Source: Blasia pusilla
Taxonomy: Eukaryota > Marchantiophyta > Marchantiopsida > Blasiales
Assembly (NCBI GenBank): GCA_050084515.1
Contig: CM114273.1
Location: 35,960,001 to 36,024,000 of the forward strand
Direction of reading: 5' to 3'
DNA length: 64,000 bases
The notes beneath the pieces are model-generated. The model was not told the DNA's origin and searched no databases. It saw only the letters and a program-made list of their open reading frames with translations. This document shows, one piece after another, positions 1-9,910 of this stretch. The position numbers and the translations under genes are program-made. Every line of letters starts with the position of its first letter. Within the stretch, counting starts at the first letter, position 1.

Positions 1-162
1 GGAGACTTGTTGGTGAATTTGCAATCCGTCGCTTTCAGACGGATTGCAACACCGCAGACACAAGTTGTTGGGATCCAATGGGTTGCATGCAGAGATGCAA
101 CCCGTCAGAGCCCGACGGGTTGAATTTCTGTTAGACTCAATTCGTTGAATAAGAGGACTTAC
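1..162. repeat. Palindrome-bearing intron 3 of the left family A copy (partial)
   Basis: The start of intron 3 (minus strand, donor at 162-157) contains two copies of the 27-bp palindrome family, around 27-53 and 95-121. The equivalent intron of the right copy (11,933-12,443) also carries several. The intron continues past the window edge. Confidence 0.65.
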
Positions 163-2192
163 CCGGACTTGACTCGCCGCCGATCGGAGTGGATACTCAT
201 TTTTAATTACCCATGATTGCGCCGTCCTCCACTTCAGCGATCTCTTCATGCACTCAAGGTTGAAGAGCTTGTCTTTGCTCCCTCCAGTGAGGACCAAGAA
301 ACAACCCCTGTCACTCAGATACGCGTCGGCAAAAGAAAATAAGAGCGCGATCTGGTCATACGAAAGCGTACCATTCCAGTCTGAGAAAGTGTCAGAAGGA
401 TTGTTGTCCCACAAGAAAAACCCAGAGGGCAAATTTGCAATGAGGAGGTCCACCGCCACCTCCTTAACCACCCCATGCACCGTCCAAGGGGCGTGCCCAT
501 TTCGAAGGAGTTTTCGTCCCAACACGGTCAATTTGTCGATGGCAGGTGTCAACTCCTGAGAACTGAAACTCTGCAGCTCATCAACAAGATGAGTCAAGTG
601 AACAAGGAAATTTGTCTTGGTGGTTGTTTCCCTATGCCTGCCCAAGGATGATGGAGTGTATTCCACATCCTTATCTCCTCCCTCGGACGAACCAGGCGCC
701 TCCCGCTTTTGCTTCTCCCGAGTCTGTTGTCGGCTTGTGGAGTCTCTGTTACCTCAGACTCCAAGGAGTTTTCTTGGACGAGGATCTAGTCCGGCCCTCT
801 TGCCCCGCTTGCCCGAACGATTCCTCCTATCGCCTTGAGGACTCAACCTCTTTCCTGGAAGACTCGGCCTCGGAATTCCTCGATCCCCTGGCCTTCCTCA
901 AACCCGCTGTGGATTTGTCTTTGGCGGTGATGACCTTGCCCACCGACTCCGCTGTCTCAAGGGCTTGCTCCTCCGCATCTCCTTCAAAAAAATATCAGGT
1001 TGCACGAAGTTCGGAATGTCGTCCCTACCTACGACCACTACATCATACACCATCCGTACATTTTTTTCTGTAATGTCCTCTGGGTCCTTGAAGTCTGACC
1101 AAATTGGACAATTGTTAACCTCCCAGTTGGACATGCCCTGTCCCATCTCCATATAGTACATGGAGAATGCCTCTCCATCAGGCGGAGAAGCCCACAATTT
1201 TGCAGGCTGCCGGTAATTTTCGCCAGGTTCTTGCATTCTTACAATTGATGAGGTACCTGTACACCATCCGCTTGGTAGCTCTTTGTCGAGATGACTCGGC
1301 CGCCTGGTCCTGAAGATCCCGCTTCTTCTTTCCAACATCCCGTTTTTTGGCTTCTATTTCCTCATCCAGGTCTGCCTGAGGGTGGATGTGATTCTTGAAC
1401 ATCATCCTGAATCCTAGGTTTTTCGTGGGCTTATCTCTGATGTCATCAAGCTATAGTTCAAAATCTTCTACAGCCTATAGGTTTGCTTCCTCTGGAACTG
1501 GCTCAATCTTCTTCAGCTCTGCTTGAAGACCCACAAGCATGGACTTCCCGAGAAGGCGCAACGCGTCCCACAATGACCATTCCCGTAGCCAATGGGAGAT
1601 CACTGGATCTGAAACTCCCGGAGGATGGTGTGCCGCCCGCTTTTGGGCCTCAGTGCCCTCGAGACTCATTTTCATCAGTCAAATTTGCCTAAACTTGGAT
1701 ATCCCAGACAACGCAAATCTGTGCACGCGGCCGAAAGACACTTTCTCGCCGATCCGACCATGTGGATCTTTGTCTCTCTTCCGCTGGCGCTTGATTATTT
1801 CCTTGAGCTCCTTGTAGAATTCCGAGCAAAGTTCGGGGTTGAGAATTGCAATGTATCGCTGCATCTTGCTTGCAGTGTACTTTGTAGCTGTAGATACGGC
1901 AGCCTGAATAAACTTTGCACGTTCCGACGCAGACACGTTCTATCTTCGCTCGAGTTCCAATGAAGCACTCTTCTTGGCGGCCTAGATCTTGTACCAACAT
2001 AGGATTGTGAAATGGGAAATGAAGGTATTTGCCCAAGTCTTCTTTTTTATTTGAGCTCCCTTCGCCAGTATCTCATTTACTAGACCGTCACCCAGGAATC
2101 CCTTGTACTCTACCGGGTGCGTCGTAAGCACCTTCTTCACCCTATCGCAATCTTGGATCGAGTGGTGGGTGATGTTCCCCTTGGATAGAATC

Positions 2193-3055
2193 TTGCACAT
2201 CCAAACACAAGGTAAGAATGCTACAAGCTATCGGGTTCCTGCAACCCGTCGGACTCCGACAGGTCGCAATTCTGTCAACCCATGGGGATCGAAATGGTAG
2301 CACGAGATAAATGTTGCAACCCGTCGGAGTCCGACGGGTCGCAACACTTATCTTTGTGTTACACTTATTGCAACACTCTTGAAATTTTTAGAGAGAATTG
2401 CAACCCATCGGAGTCCGACGGGTTGCACTCTCTTTTTGTGACTTTTTGGTCCAACCGATTTAGTCCTTGGTTACAACCCGTCGGACTCCGATGGGTTGTA
2501 GAATGACTTCAATTCGGAGACAGGTTTCCAGAAAAAAACTACACATATCAACCCGTCATGGTCTGACGGGTTGCGCAATGCCTTGTAAAGCTGGAATTGG
2601 ATGCCTAAAAGCAAGCTCTCATACTCCGACGACCTACCCTGGGAAATGCAACCCGTCAGAGTCCGACGAGTTGCTTTCTGCCAAAAGTATCCAAAAAATA
2701 CCGACAGTCCAGCAACTCGTCGGACTCCGACGAGTTGCTTTTAGGCGTCTGATGATTTGTTATCTCTCGTTGTGCAACTCGTCGGAGTCCGACGGATTGC
2801 AAAACAAATAAATCATGCAGTCATTTTTCCACCCGTCGATGTTTGACTGGTTTCAGTTACCCGGATGAATCTAATGTGCTTGGCCACCAAGAAACCCGTT
2901 GGACTCCGACGGTTTGCTTGACTATGACATTGACCATAAACAAGATGGTGGCAAGAGACTCAAATCATTCCTGCCCATCTTTAAGCTTTCCAATTATTCA
3001 ACCCGTCTGACTCCGACGGGTTGAAGCAATCAAACTTAAGGAAGAGGAAACTTAC
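2193..3055. repeat. Intron 2 of left family A copy, filled with about 11 palindromes
   Basis: This 863-bp intron carries about eleven copies of the imperfect 27-bp palindrome, starting near 2,240, 2,315, 2,399, 2,474, 2,549, 2,648, 2,712, 2,774, 2,830, 2,891 and 2,999. The consensus half-site is GCAACCCGTCGGA, followed by one base and the reverse complement. Intervening sequence is not conserved between copies. The matching intron of the right gene is only 321 bp and has four copies, so the number of palindromes has changed since the duplication. Confidence 0.8.
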
Positions 3056-4369
3056 GTATTCATCGCATGCATTGCCATTTCCACTCTTGCCATGTGATGA
3101 GGAAATGGATGGAGCACGACTGCCTTCACGCAAAAATGCGCCTCCAATGAATTTGGGCGCTCCTCTGCAAACTGCGTCCACGTCATGTACTTGTGGTTTC
3201 CATCCCTGATGAAGAAGTAAAGGTTCTGCATCCAGCTAAATTGAGTTCCTTCAATCGCTCTTGTGAACTCCTGATCTCTCATCCTCTAGAAAGTATCCAA
3301 CACCTCCAAGTCCTCTTCCTTCATTAGCGCTTGGGTTCCATGTTCATCGTAAGGCTGAACATAGAACGGAGGGAAGCTATCGACGTAGGATGCAGTCGCT
3401 GCCAACTATTTGAGCTTTGCAATGTCCTCCTCCGACTGAATTTCGCGGACCTACTCCATTTTCCGCAATCGAAAGAGTGGAATTCTCAGGGCGTTCTGGC
3501 CCTCCATCAGTGCCATCTACTTAACAACCTACCACAATGGGGACCAAGTCAACAAAATACAGTGTTTTGCCAATGAATTGCATAATGAGCCTTCACATAA
3601 CTCAAATTTTTCTTACCCGCTCAAAGATTGGATTGGTGTCAAGGCCCAACAGCTACTCTGGGACAGCAGCTGGCAAGTCCACGGGAAACTCATCAATCCG
3701 ATAAAGGTTGATTTCTTCCATAGGGCTCAAAGACGACGAAGACTCTTCTCCTGCTTCTTCAGAGATGTCCACCATCTCCACACTTGCTGTCCTCATGACC
3801 TCGTCGTTCGTCACTTGAACTTCGGCTGTTTCCTCAGCCGATTTTAGATTCATAGTGTCCGTAGACCTCATCGAAGACATTTCCTACATCTCAACACTCT
3901 CTGTTGGATGGGCAGGGCTTTCTATAGTGGCAATTTCTTTTTCCCTTCGAGCTTTCGCCAATTCTGCTCTCCTCATAGAGGCGTCAAGACGCTTCTTCTC
4001 GCGTTTTTCATTTGCGACTCTTTTCTTCAAGGCCTTTGATGCCTCAGCCTCGGCGTTTTGCTTAGCGAGCTCCTCCAGAACACGTTTTGCTAGAACCTCC
4101 TGCCTATGCATATCTGCTTCCCTTTCCCGCTCCTCTATTTCTTGTTGCCTTATCTCATTCGCCGAACGAGGACCTAGAGTTGGTGACGCGGAAGTCTTGA
4201 TGGACTTGGGAGTGATGCTCCCTACCTTGGTTGCGTGTGTTTTCTTTCTCGTCATGGTGCATGTTGGGTCAATTCTTCCTCCTCGACAATCTAATTTGCT
4301 CCTTTGCACGATAGCTCCCTCAAATCATTTCGTGATGAAGCGCCGTGACCCTAAACCCAACTCTCTTAG

Positions 4370-5325
4370 TGTCGCGCCCCTACTCTCCTTGAGCGTCAAT
4401 CTTTGGTGTTGCGGAAGCGTACGTTCAGTAGGTCACGATCTCATCGCCGATCTGCACCCAAACACACACTCTCGTGAGTCGGGTCTAGGCCAACCAGCGT
4501 TCCAACCCACCGAGTTCTCAACTCGGCGTCTCATCAAGCTCAACCTTCCTTAGTTCCTAGTTTCCAAAACACGGCAAGTCCTTCAAGACTTGGAACAGAC
4601 TTCCTGGTTAGTCCAGGGATCTGAAACGGCACTTGCCCGCCTAGCGATCCCAACTACTCAACGGACCTCGTGTGAGTTCCAAACCGAGACCCAAGTAATT
4701 GAGTCGCGGGGTGAAATCCAATAGGGATGTCTAAAATCGTCTCAATAGACTTGGTGCAGGTTTTCCAACCCAACTCCCAAACTCGCATTCCGTTCCATCC
4801 CCTTGAGTCGCCCCGCGGCGCCCAAAGTGGGGTTCGGGTTCCAAGCACTCTCGAAGACCTTCCCCCTTACTAGTACTTCTGGGGTTCTCCAATAAACCCC
4901 CCTTGGAAAAGGAGGGTCGGGCCCTTCATTGTGGTCCTCAACCCAACTCTACTTACAGTCGTTTCCGGGTTGTTTCTCAGCCGCTGCTAAAGCGTTTGCA
5001 AAGATCTTTAGCGCGTTTGAACCGAATTTCCATAAGCTTTCTAACGCATCTTTATTCAATCCAAATGCATCTTGGCGCAAAAAGTTATGGCCATAAATAC
5101 ATTCGGAAACTCTCAAACGCTAGTGGCGTTCCAAATCCGGATTCTTCCTTTTGGCAACCCACTTTCTAGACTCGACTTCTTTCAATCCCAAAACGCGACG
5201 CCTCGCTCGCGTCTTGTCTCTTGTCTCCTCTTTGAGACTACTCCAACGCGCAAACCATCTTAGCGTGAGCCCGCTAATGTTCCGATGTTCCGCTTGGCAC
5301 TCGTTTGGTCATGAAGGTCGTGACA
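4370..5325 (+). mobile_element. Solo LTR inserted in the leader of the left family A copy
   Basis: A 956-bp segment begins TGTCGCGCC and ends CGTGACA. It is flanked by an exact 5-bp direct repeat CTTAG (4,365-4,369 and 5,326-5,330), as expected for a solo LTR left after LTR-LTR recombination. It lies between the start codon (4,255) and the TATA-like box (5,517-5,524) of the left family A gene. The right copy has only about 240 bp in that interval, so the segment is an insertion. Part of it (about 4,430-4,550) matches, in inverted orientation, a fragment at 16,260-16,400 just upstream of the minus-strand copia remnant, so it may be a copia LTR. No internal coding region is present. Confidence 0.75.
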
Positions 5326-5516
5326 CTTAGCGTTTCGTGATGAAGCACCTTGACCCTCCAGTGGATGGGCTTGCGGAAGTCAGGCGCTGGATCATTGTAA
5401 CCTTCCAAAAAAGTGGTGATGTAACCAAGTTTGGCAACGGAAAGGTAACGTCAGCTGCTGCGAGGAAGAGCACATGAAATCGCGAAATGAAAAACGGAAA
5501 TGATCGAAAGCTTAGC

Positions 5517-5600
5517 CTTTTATACTTTTCGAGCCGTTGAGCTGACCGTTGGGTCGTTCGGTCGTACTGACGACGACGTGTCGGCCGTTATGTACCTTTG
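5517..5600 (-). promoter_or_regulatory. Promoter module of the left family A copy
   Basis: On the minus strand this segment carries a TATA-like box (TATAAAAG, complement of 5,517-5,524). Just upstream is a block of about 75 bp containing CGGCTCGAAAAG and GCCGACACGTCG. The block is conserved in mirrored position at 8,040-8,126 in front of the right copy. The palindrome array starts immediately beyond it. Inference: a core promoter duplicated together with the gene. The solo LTR now separates it from the start codon. Confidence 0.6.
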
Positions 5601-5615
5601 CACATGGGAACCCGG

Positions 5616-5950
5616 GCAACCTGTCAGTCTCCGACGGGTTGCACGCTTCCTTCGTCGTGGGGATGAAGGGCGAGTTACCCATGCAACTTGTCCCAAACCA
5701 ACAAGTTGCACGCATCCCTCGTCCTCGGGTAACAAGGCGAGGTACCCAAGAGATCCGTCAGAGACGGATGGGTTGCATGCTTCCCTCGTCTTGGGGTAAC
5801 AAGGCGAGGTACCCGCGCAACCCGTCGGAGTCCGACAGGTTGCACGCTTTCCCCGTCTTGGGGTAACAAGGCAAGGTACCTGCCCAACCCGTAAAAAACC
5901 GACGGGTTGCACGCTTCCCTTATCTTGGGATAACAAGGTTATGTACCCGG
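5616..5950. repeat. 67-bp minisatellite of palindromes, array 1
   Basis: Five palindrome copies begin at 5,616, 5,683, about 5,750, 5,817 and 5,884, a strict 67-bp period. The ~40-bp spacers are also conserved, with a block resembling CTTGGGGTAACAAGGCGAGG. The array abuts the promoter module of the left family A copy. It is in inverted orientation relative to array 2 at 7,541-8,028. Confidence 0.85.
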
Positions 5951-5982
5951 GAAACCCCTTGGAGGCTTGAAACCCATCCGGG

Positions 5983-7025
5983 TCAAACTATTTGCTGGCC
6001 TTGTATACATGTGACTTGCAACCCGTCAGGATTCGACGCCAGCCTTGTGTACTCTGACGTGGAGCCCAAGTCATGGGCAATGAAAAATATGTATGCAGGA
6101 CACGCTCCAACGCAGAAAGGGGATGCCTGACAATGAGGACATCGATGGCCTCCATATGATGGCACCGACCTCATATGGAGGTTTTGCATTCTTGGGGGGG
6201 AAATTGCGACATATTGACCCGCCCGTTGCGCTCTAGATACGGGCATGCTCGACTTCTACACTCCAAGGCTCCAACGCATTGGCGGCGGGAGACAATCCAA
6301 GGACCATCTGGAATTGAAGCCCTAGTTGGTTGAAGCCTGCACCATCGATGACAGTCAGACTTTCTGTCCATACCCTTCAAGCGTCCTCCATCTTTCTTTT
6401 GAGCAGGAGCAGCAAGTGGAGGCAACTCAAAAATGCAATTACCATCGTATGTGGGCGGCAGCTCGTCGACAAGAATGTGCTTGAACATTTTCAAGGCCAA
6501 AGACGATAGCAAACTATTGCTTGATACTCGCAAGAGGAACGAGTAGGCGGACAGAGGGCCCGATTGGTGTCCAACAGATCCACTGAGGTTGACGACATCC
6601 GGAATGTCTTCAGGAAGTACAACATTGTTACGAGCGTGTGAAGTTGGAGTCGATGCCGGATCTACTGAGCTAGGAGTTGCAAATGTAGAGCTCAGTGCAC
6701 TAGGAAATTCTCGACCATCTACTTGGGAAACTGAGGAATTCAGAGGCAAGCTGTAAACTCTGTATTGACCATTTGCTAGAGGTAGGAGATTCCATAATTT
6801 ACGGTCTTCAATCATTGGTTGGACTATCTCACCTATTATGTCCTCCGTACCGTCCACCCTAACATCCTTGGATACAAAGATGGTTCCAATTTGGAGAAGA
6901 AATCGAACTGAGAGAAAATTTTCATCCACTGCTATGAAAGACTCACGAGCTTGTGGTCGAACGATTTCTGATTGAGGAAGGGCCGCTAGATGATTGCCAG
7001 AAGTGAGCTTCACATAATTATCCAT
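5983..7025 (-). pseudogene. Family B copy 1: Cys/His zinc-module protein, frameshifted
   Basis: Read on the minus strand from the ATG at 7,025 (MDNYVKL). The first ~285 codons are open to 6,171. They end with CVGALECRSRACPYL followed by an N-rich stretch. A run of G/C near 6,190-6,215 shifts the frame, and the protein resumes with GHRCPHCQASPFC and continues to an aromatic segment, ending at 5,983. The spacing of C..C...CPY, CPHC, a further C and a trailing H resembles the WRKY-GCM1/FLYWCH-type DNA-binding modules found at the N-terminus of several eukaryotic transposases. That assignment is from pattern only. Copy 2 at 53,110-54,590 aligns along the whole length. Upstream is a (GAGAAT)n tract shared by both copies. 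The gene sits between the divergent family A promoters. No catalytic domain is visible here. Confidence 0.6.
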
Positions 7026-7110
7026 TTCGAGAAGATTTCACCGGGAGGAGACTGAGAATAAGAATGAGGATAAAAATGGGAATGAGAATGAGAATAAGAA
7101 TGTTTAATTT
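7026..7110. repeat. GAGAAT-type simple repeat in the family B copy 1 leader
   Basis: An irregular (GAGAAT)n tract with the following block TGTTTAATTTATAGTGAATAG. Family B copy 2 has the same arrangement at 54,627-54,690, so this marks a shared 5' region and supports common descent of the two copies. Confidence 0.7.
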
Positions 7111-7540
7111 ATAGTGAATAGGGACTCAAATTCTCCTGACAGAATTTGACTGACAAGATGAAGTTTGGTAGGTGAGAATGTCTGACATGATGGATTCAAT
7201 TCTGTTGCAACCTGACGGAGTCCGATGGGTTGCAAAATTTGGGAATCAGAGACGTGGGTTGCGAAGCACCCACTTCTATTTTTTGTTTCCGTGTCCCAAT
7301 GCAAGTTGGAACCCGTCGGAGTCCGATGGATTGGTACCCCTTCTTGCCGACCAATGGTCTTTTGAGTCGATTTTGCTAGCATCAAACACGAGACATCGCT
7401 TGCATTTGCAAAGGAAACCAATCGTTGGGGACTTTTGCGGGATTTTCCAACTCAGGGTAGATGTTGTGACCCGTTGGATTGCTAAGATTTGCCTCGGAAC
7501 TATGCGTTGTCGCATTGTTACCCGAGGGATAGAAAAGCGT
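7111..7540. repeat. Upstream region of family B copy 1 with two palindromes
   Basis: No convincing coding sequence. Two copies of the palindrome family lie at about 7,207-7,233 and 7,310-7,334. The rest is non-repetitive within the window. Confidence 0.5.
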
Positions 7541-8028
7541 GCAACCTGTCGCTAACCGACGGGTTGCCCTGGTACCTCGCCTATTACCCCAAGATAAGCA
7601 AAGCGTGCAACCCGTCGGCCTCCGACGAGTTGCGCGGGTACCGCACCTTCTTGCCCAAACACAGGGGAGGCGCACAACACGTCCGCCTCAGACGGGTTGC
7701 GCAAGTGCCTCGCCTTGTAATGCTTACATGAAGGAAGCGTGCAACCCGTCGGCCTCCGACGAGTTGCGCGGGTGCCCCGCCTTCTTGCCCAAAGACGGCG
7801 GAGGCGCGCAACCCGTCGGCCTCAGACAGGTTGCACAAGTGCCTCGCCTTGTAACGCTTACATGAAGGAAGCGTGCAACCTGTCGGCCTCCGACGAGTTC
7901 CGCTGGTAGCCCGCGTTCTTGCCCAAAGACGGTGGAGGCACGCAACCTGTCGGTTTTCGACTGGTTGCCAGGAGGAAGGATGCTTGGAATCCGCGGAAAG
8001 CGTGCAACCCGTCGGAGCCGTCGGGTTG
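7541..8028. repeat. 67-bp minisatellite of palindromes, array 2, with alternating spacers
   Basis: Eight palindromes begin at 7,541, 7,607, 7,674, 7,741, 7,808, 7,875, 7,942 and 8,003. From 7,607 to 7,942 two spacer types alternate: one containing CTTCTTGCCCAAA and one containing GCCTCGCCTTGTAA. The higher-order unit is therefore a dimer of about 134 bp. The array stops just before the promoter module of the right family A copy. Confidence 0.85.
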
Positions 8029-8039
8029 GTGTTTTTCAT

Positions 8040-8126
8040 GTCCAAACTTCTATAACTGCCGACACGTCGCCGTCGGAACGACGATGGGACCCAATGGTCA
8101 ACCCAACGGCTCGAAAAGTATAAATA
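8040..8126 (+). promoter_or_regulatory. Promoter module of the right family A copy
   Basis: Contains GCCGACACGTCG, then CGGCTCGAAAAG, directly followed by TATAAATA at 8,119-8,126. The arrangement mirrors 5,517-5,600. The start codon lies at 8,389, leaving a leader of roughly 230 bases. Inference: a TATA-type core promoter flanked upstream by palindrome array 2. Confidence 0.65.
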
Positions 8127-9589
8127 GCAGAGGGTTCGCTCATTTCCGGTTTTTCATTTCGCGATCTCAATTGCTCTTCCGCGCAGCGGCTGACCAGATA
8201 CCAAGGGGCGCTTTACACCGCGACTCATCTCGAGACGATTCGAGCAAACAATCGGGGGACGATTCAAGCTACTCATCAAGGCGACTCATCGCAACATCAG
8301 CAAGGTGACTCATCAAGGCGACTCCTCGAGGCGACTAATTGTGCACAGAAAGCAATTTCCTTGTCCATAGGAGGCATTTTTGGGAAAAATGACGAGGAAA
8401 AAAACTCAAGCAAGCAAGGTTGGGAGCTTCACTCCCAAGGGTGGGAGGACTCCTGCATCACCATCTCCAGGGCCTCATTTGGCCAATGAGATAAGGCAGC
8501 AAGAAATCGAGGAGCGGGAAAGGAAAGCGAAGATGCACAAGCAGGAGCTTCTTGCAAAACGTGTTAAGGAGGCGCTCGAAAAACAAAACGTAGAGGCTGA
8601 GGCATCGCAGTCCTTGAAGAAAAGGATCACCGATGAAAAGTGTGAGAATAAGCGTCTGGACACGTCGGTGAGGAGAGCAGAATTGGCAAAAGCTCGAAGG
8701 GAAAAAGCGATTGTCATTGAAGAAAGCCCAGCCCGTCCAACCGAAAGTGTTGAGATGCAAGAAATGTCCCCGATGAAGTCCGGGGACACAATCAATATAG
8801 CGGAAACGGACAAAGTTTGAATGACGGACGATGAGGTCATGAGGACCGCCAGCGTGGAGATGGTGGACATCGCTGAAGAAGCAGGAGAGCGGTCTTCCTC
8901 GTCTCTTAGTCCGGCGGAAGAAATCGACCTCTATCGAATTGACGAGTTTCCAGTGGACTTGCCAACTGCTGTCCCACAGCAGTTGGCTGGCCAAGAAATG
9001 GACCCAATCTTCGAGCGGGTAAGAAACGATCTTGGGTCTTTGAGTTATGTGAAGGGCCATGTTGCAATTCATTGGCAATTCAGTGTAGTTTATTGACCTT
9101 GTCCCCATTGTGACAGGTGGTAAATCAGATGGCATTGATGGAGGGCCAGAACGCCCTGAGAATTCCAATTTTCCGATTGCGGACAATGGAGTACATCCGC
9201 AAAATTCAGTCTGACAAGGATATTGCGAAGCTGAAACAATCGGCAGCGACAACATCCTACGTCGACAACTTCCCTCTGTTCTATGTTCAGCCTAACGATG
9301 AACATGGAACCCAAGTGCTGGTTACGGAGGAGGACTTGGAAGCGCTTGACACATTCTGGAGGATGAGAGATCAGGAATTCAGAAGGGCGATTGAGGGGAC
9401 GGAATTCAGTTGGATGCGGAACCTGTATTTCTTCATCTGGGATGGAAACCACAGGTTCATGGCGTGGACCCAATTTGCAGAGGAGTGCCCAAACTCATTG
9501 GAGGCGCATTTTTGCGTGAAGGCAGTCGTGCTACATCCATACCCTCATCACATGGCGACAGTGGAGATGGCAATGCATGCCATGAATAC

Positions 9590-9910
9590 GTAAGTTTCCT
9601 CTTGCCGCAAACTGTCGGACTCCGACAACTTGTTTGACTCGCCAGTGTTTTTGGCATGTTTTTGGCCAAAAGAAACTCCTCGCAGTCCGACGAGTTGCTT
9701 GACTGGCCGCTATTTTAGGATGTTTTTGGCCAAAAGCAACTCGTCGAAGTCCGACGAGTTTTTCGACTGACCACTGGTTTAGAATGTTTTTGGCCGAAAG
9801 CAACTCGTCGTAGTCCAACGAGTTGCTCGACTGGCCGCTGTTTTAGGATGTTTTTGGCCGAACCCATGTTTTAGCTTGCAAAAATTCTGATATTGAGTTT
9901 GGATGTGCAG
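9590..9910. repeat. Intron 2 of right family A copy with four palindromes
   Basis: A 321-bp intron with donor GTAAG at 9,590 and acceptor GCAG at 9,910. It carries about four palindrome copies starting near 9,607, 9,676, 9,737 and 9,800. They are separated by a recurrent block containing TTTTAGGATGTTTTTGGCC, so this is a short tandem array. It corresponds in position to the 863-bp intron at 2,193-3,055. Confidence 0.75.

Larger units (their letters stand above)
1..4255 (-). pseudogene. Family A gene, left copy (coiled coil plus beta-class DNA methyltransferase-like), 3' end outside the window
   Basis: Seen: a multi-exon gene read leftwards and paralogous to the one at 8,389-12,958. The start codon is at 4,255-4,253 (protein begins MTRKK). 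Exon 1 is 4,255-3,617 (donor GTAAGA), exon 2 is 3,529-3,056 (donor GTAAG) and exon 3 is about 2,192-163 (donor GTAAGT). Intron 3 runs off the left edge. Exon 1 encodes an E/K/R-rich coiled coil of roughly 90 residues. Exon 3 ends with a segment containing LLIANLPSGF and AYLSDRGCFLVLTGG, which matches the motif IV region of N6/N4-type DNA methyltransferases. The copy is broken: stops interrupt exon 1 (near 3,656), exon 2 (several) and exon 3 (before AVEDFEL). The intron 2 acceptor has CAA where the right copy has CAG. The motif I part lies beyond the window. Inference: a decayed member of an expanded gene family. Methyltransferase activity is not implied, because motif IV reads NLPSG instead of D/N/S-PP-Y/W/F. 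Confidence 0.7.

Noticed and set aside
7541-8028. CRISPR-like array (regular palindromic repeats with ~40-bp spacers)
   Set aside because: Spacers are repeated and alternate between two types, the setting is eukaryotic with introns, and no cas genes are present. It is a minisatellite.
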